The notes beneath the pieces were generated by a model. It had not been told where the DNA came from and made no database searches. It saw nothing but the letters and a program-made list of their open reading frames with translations. Made by a program: the position numbers and the translations under genes. A stretch of 16,361 bases of DNA, taken from an uncultured Brevundimonas sp. (GTDB lineage Bacteria > Pseudomonadota > Alphaproteobacteria > Caulobacterales > Caulobacteraceae). Of this stretch, positions 14,922 to 16,361 are shown in pieces. The DNA is taken from contig NZ_CALTWS010000037.1 in assembly GCF_943913055.1 (NCBI RefSeq), forward strand, positions 1 to 16,361. Reading direction: 5' to 3'. The stretch's first letter is position 1. Each line of letters begins with the position of its first letter.

Positions 14922-15034
14922 AGTAGGGAATAGGGAGTAGGGAGTAGGTTTAGGGTCTGGATCGCTGCGGAGCCAGCGTGAATGATCCGAACGGGCCTGC
15001 TAAGTCCTTCACTCCCTAATCCCTAATCCCTAGT
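14922..15034. repeat. Inverted repeat with telomere-like GGGATTA 7-mers
   Basis: The left arm 14922-14945 and right arm 15011-15034 are complementary at 21 of 24 positions. The left arm has G-runs at 14926, 14933 and 14940, with another at 14953. The right arm has C-runs at 15014, 15021, 15028 and 15035 with TAAT or TAGT between, which reads GGGATTAGGGATTA on the minus strand. The 65-base loop holds a second dyad (GGATC at 14959 with GATCC downstream, and GCTG/CAGC inside). The element fills the gap between two divergent genes, so it must hold or displace their promoters. Confidence 0.85.
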
Positions 15035-15055
15035 CCCCGCCTCGGAGCCTCCCTC

Positions 15056-15850
15056 CTGAACCTCGAAGCCGAATACAACAACCGCGCCCTGGTGCCCGAC
15101 CACCCGGCGGTGATGCAGGGCTGGCGCGAGCGGGCCGAGGCGGCGCGGGCGGCGCATCCGCCGCGCCAGATCGCCTATGGTCCCGGCGAGCGCGAAGTCA
15201 TGGACCTGTTCGAGGCGGCACCGGGTGCGCCCATCGCCGTCTTCCTGCACGGCGGCTACTGGCAGGCTCTGGGACGGGAGTGGTTCAGCGGCATCGCCCC
15301 GGCCCTCCTGGCGCAGGGCGTCAGTCTGGCTGTCCCTTCCTACGATCTGGCGCCGCAGGTTCGCCTGGGCCGCATCCTGTCGCAGGTGCGTCAGGCGATG
15401 GAGGCGGTGCGCGACCTGTCACCGACACGCGCCCGCCCGGTCGTCTTCGGCCACTCCGCCGGAGGACATATGGCGGCCTGTATGCTGTCCGAGGGCCGGG
15501 CCGGTGCCGCCGTGGCGATCAGCGGCATCTTTGACCTTGCGCCGCTGATCCAGACCAGTCTGAACGACGCCCTGGGCCTGGATGCGCGCGAGGCGGCGGC
15601 CCTGTCGCCCGTCCACTGGCCAGTCCCGAACGGCTCAACCCCCGGCGGGACGGTGCTGGATTGCGTGGTGGGGGCCGATGAAAGCGCCGAGTTCGTTCGG
15701 CAATCGCGCATGATGGTCGATCTATGGGGTGGGCAGGGGGTGCAGACGCGGTTCGAGGCGGCCGAGGGGGCCAACCATTTCACCGTGCTGGCCCCCCTGT
15801 TCGACAGTGACAGTGCGATGACACGCCGCATCGCCGATCTGGCACGTTAA
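15056..15850 (+). CDS. Arylformamidase-like alpha/beta hydrolase, CTG start
   Basis: With a CTG start the product has 264 residues. HGGYW (65-69) gives the oxyanion hole, GHSAGG (132-137) the nucleophile Ser134, Asp208 is a candidate acid, and His241 (in ANHFTVL) the base. HGGYW with this nucleophile spacing is typical of kynurenine formamidase-like hydrolases, but no kynurenine-pathway gene is nearby, so the substrate is uncertain. The start is chosen as follows: the frame is closed by TAA at 15017, there is no ATG, GTG or TTG before GTG 15092, yet the codons before it read LEAEYNNRALVPDHP, as expected for this family's N-terminus. CTG 15056 has GGAG eight bases upstream. GTG 15092 would remove 12 conserved residues. 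Confidence 0.85.
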   Translation: MNLEAEYNNRALVPDHPAVMQGWRERAEAARAAHPPRQIAYGPGEREVMDLFEAAPGAPIAVFLHGGYWQALGREWFSGIAPALLAQGVSLAVPSYDLAPQVRLGRILSQVRQAMEAVRDLSPTRARPVVFGHSAGGHMAACMLSEGRAGAAVAISGIFDLAPLIQTSLNDALGLDAREAAALSPVHWPVPNGSTPGGTVLDCVVGADESAEFVRQSRMMVDLWGGQGVQTRFEAAEGANHFTVLAPLFDSDSAMTRRIADLAR

Positions 15851-15858
15851 GCTTGACC

Positions 15859-15978
15859 TTAGGGGCGAACCCCCCTTTTTAGGATTGTCGGATACCAGAC
15901 ATATTCTTTGGACTTGCCAGAGACGTCATGCTTCGCGCCTTTCGCCGCCTTGTTCGCAGATTGAGATGTAGCCGCCAT
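15859..15978 (-). CDS. Doubtful small ORF, lysine-rich
   Basis: This is a 39-codon frame from ATG 15978 to TAA 15859, with product beginning MAATSQSANK and ending LKRGVRP. It is rich in Lys, Ala and Ser, followed by an aromatic stretch (EYVWYP). The third-position GC is clearly lower than in neighbouring genes, and no purine-rich ribosome site precedes the ATG. The frame extends upstream to 16107 without a better start. I do not recognise a family. It overlaps the terminator-like site of the hydrolase gene. It could be a real small basic protein or a chance frame. Confidence 0.2.
   Translation of the reverse strand: MAATSQSANKAAKGAKHDVSGKSKEYVWYPTILKRGVRP
15861..15880 (+). terminator. Possible terminator after the hydrolase gene
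   Basis: AGGGG (15861-15865) can pair with CCCCT (15872-15876), and the downstream strand continues into a run of Ts (15876-15880). It lies 11 bases after the hydrolase stop. The 5-bp GC stem plus T-run is a plausible but small Rho-independent terminator. Confidence 0.45.
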
Positions 15979-15982
15979 CGCT

Positions 15983-16142
15983 GGCGTCCGGATCGACGCC
16001 GACCGGGCATTGAGTTCTGCGATCTGTGTCAGGCCACACGTCGCGTGAAGGATGGTCCGGCCTGACGCGCGAAACATAAAGTTTCGTCCGTTCGCTTTGA
16101 TACGCATGGCGCAGTGAGTAAGCAGGGGGCAGTCCCCGACTC
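15983..16142. other. Hairpin-rich gap before the aldolase gene
   Basis: The 310 bases between the hydrolase stop and the aldolase start hold no recognisable gene but several dyads. GGCGTC/GACGCC (15983-16000) has a 6-base loop. GTCAGGCC/GGCCTGAC (16028-16035 with 16059-16066) encloses a nested CACG-TCG-CGTG. CGAAAC/GTTTCG (16070-16086) has loop ATAAA. GGGG-CAGT-CCCC (16126-16137) sits inside GAGT/ACTC. The region is less GC-rich than its surroundings. It may be the aldolase leader or an RNA gene; the strand is not determined, and it does not look like tRNA, SRP RNA, 6S or RNase P RNA. Confidence 0.4.
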
Positions 16143-16160
16143 CGCAGAGCTCAGAATACC

Positions 16161-16361
16161 ATGCGCCATGACCGTCTGACCGTCCTGACCGCTCTGGAAA
16201 CGCAAGGCGTCGCGCCCGTCTTCTATCATCCCGACCGGGATGTCTGTTTGAACGTCATCCGCGCCTGTGCCAGGGGCGGCGCGCCGGTGGTGGAGTTCAC
16301 CAATCGCGGCGACTTTGCCTGCGACCTGTTCGGCGAGATCGCCCAGGAGCTGCAGCAGACC
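16161..16361 (+). CDS. eda: KDPG/KHG aldolase, 5' part
   Basis: The first 67 codons of an open frame run off the window edge. The sequence resembles 2-dehydro-3-deoxy-6-phosphogluconate / 4-hydroxy-2-oxoglutarate aldolases: QGVAPVFYH (15-23), a helix with ARGGAPVVEFTNRGDF (37-52), then the next helix. Glu45 and Arg49 fall on the positions of the catalytic Glu45 and phosphate-binding Arg49 of E. coli Eda. The Schiff-base lysine (about 133) lies beyond the window. The enzyme would split KDPG into pyruvate and glyceraldehyde-3-phosphate in the Entner-Doudoroff pathway. EFTNRGDF, where Eda has EVTLRT, points to a divergent subfamily. ATG 16161 has only a weak AGAG upstream; no other in-frame start fits. 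Confidence 0.82.
   Translation, partial: MRHDRLTVLTALETQGVAPVFYHPDRDVCLNVIRACARGGAPVVEFTNRGDFACDLFGEIAQELQQT

Noticed and set aside
1..16361. Search for a defence, toxin-antitoxin, secretion or prophage system
   Set aside because: No nuclease, reverse transcriptase, helicase, toxin pair, integrase or structural phage gene was recognised; all sizeable genes belong to known metabolic, transport or maintenance families.

Overview
The window looks like chromosomal DNA of a high-GC alphaproteobacterium, most probably Caulobacteraceae and Brevundimonas-like. This rests on the very high GC, Caulobacter-style promoter words (a GCTAACAC -10 candidate), GC-rich palindromic intergenic repeats, and the gene set. 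The taxon is an inference; no marker gene for it is present. Nearly everything is ordinary chromosomal housekeeping or catabolic coding DNA. No phage, integrase, transposase, CRISPR array, rRNA or tRNA was seen.

Layout. Positions 1-2011 (minus strand) hold an M48/YgjP-type metalloprotease and an intracellular polyhydroxyalkanoate depolymerase. A SAM methyltransferase (2159-2902, plus) converges on a tightly coupled minus-strand cluster, ilvA - FKBP lipoprotein - Rieske protein (4999 down to 2906). Next come a small lipoprotein and a 65-residue single-pass membrane protein (plus, 5138-5971), then ccmA-ccmB (minus, 7250 down to 5989), whose start region is triplicated. An Lrp/AsnC regulator (minus) lies divergent to a complete branched-chain 2-oxoacid dehydrogenase operon, E1alpha-E1beta-E2-E3 (7943-13401, plus). 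This is the classic bkdR/bkd arrangement, so branched-chain amino-acid breakdown is probably controlled by that regulator. After it come a PstS-type phosphate-binding lipoprotein, a stand-alone Lrp/AsnC ligand-binding-domain protein, an arylformamidase-like alpha/beta hydrolase that apparently starts at CTG, a 310-bp gap rich in hairpins, and the 5' end of a KDPG/KHG aldolase cut by the window edge.

The most unusual signal is a set of three long imperfect inverted repeats at 10928-11095, 13404-13498 and 14922-15034. Each arm carries four G-runs, so every arm is a potential G-quadruplex on the opposite strand from its partner. Two are built from telomere-like 7-mers (GGGATGA or GGGATTA types). 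The third lies in frame inside the E2 gene and supplies about 65 residues of interdomain linker. Other points worth a look are the nested minicistrons in front of ccmA, the CTG start next to one repeat, and the hairpin cluster in the 3' gap.
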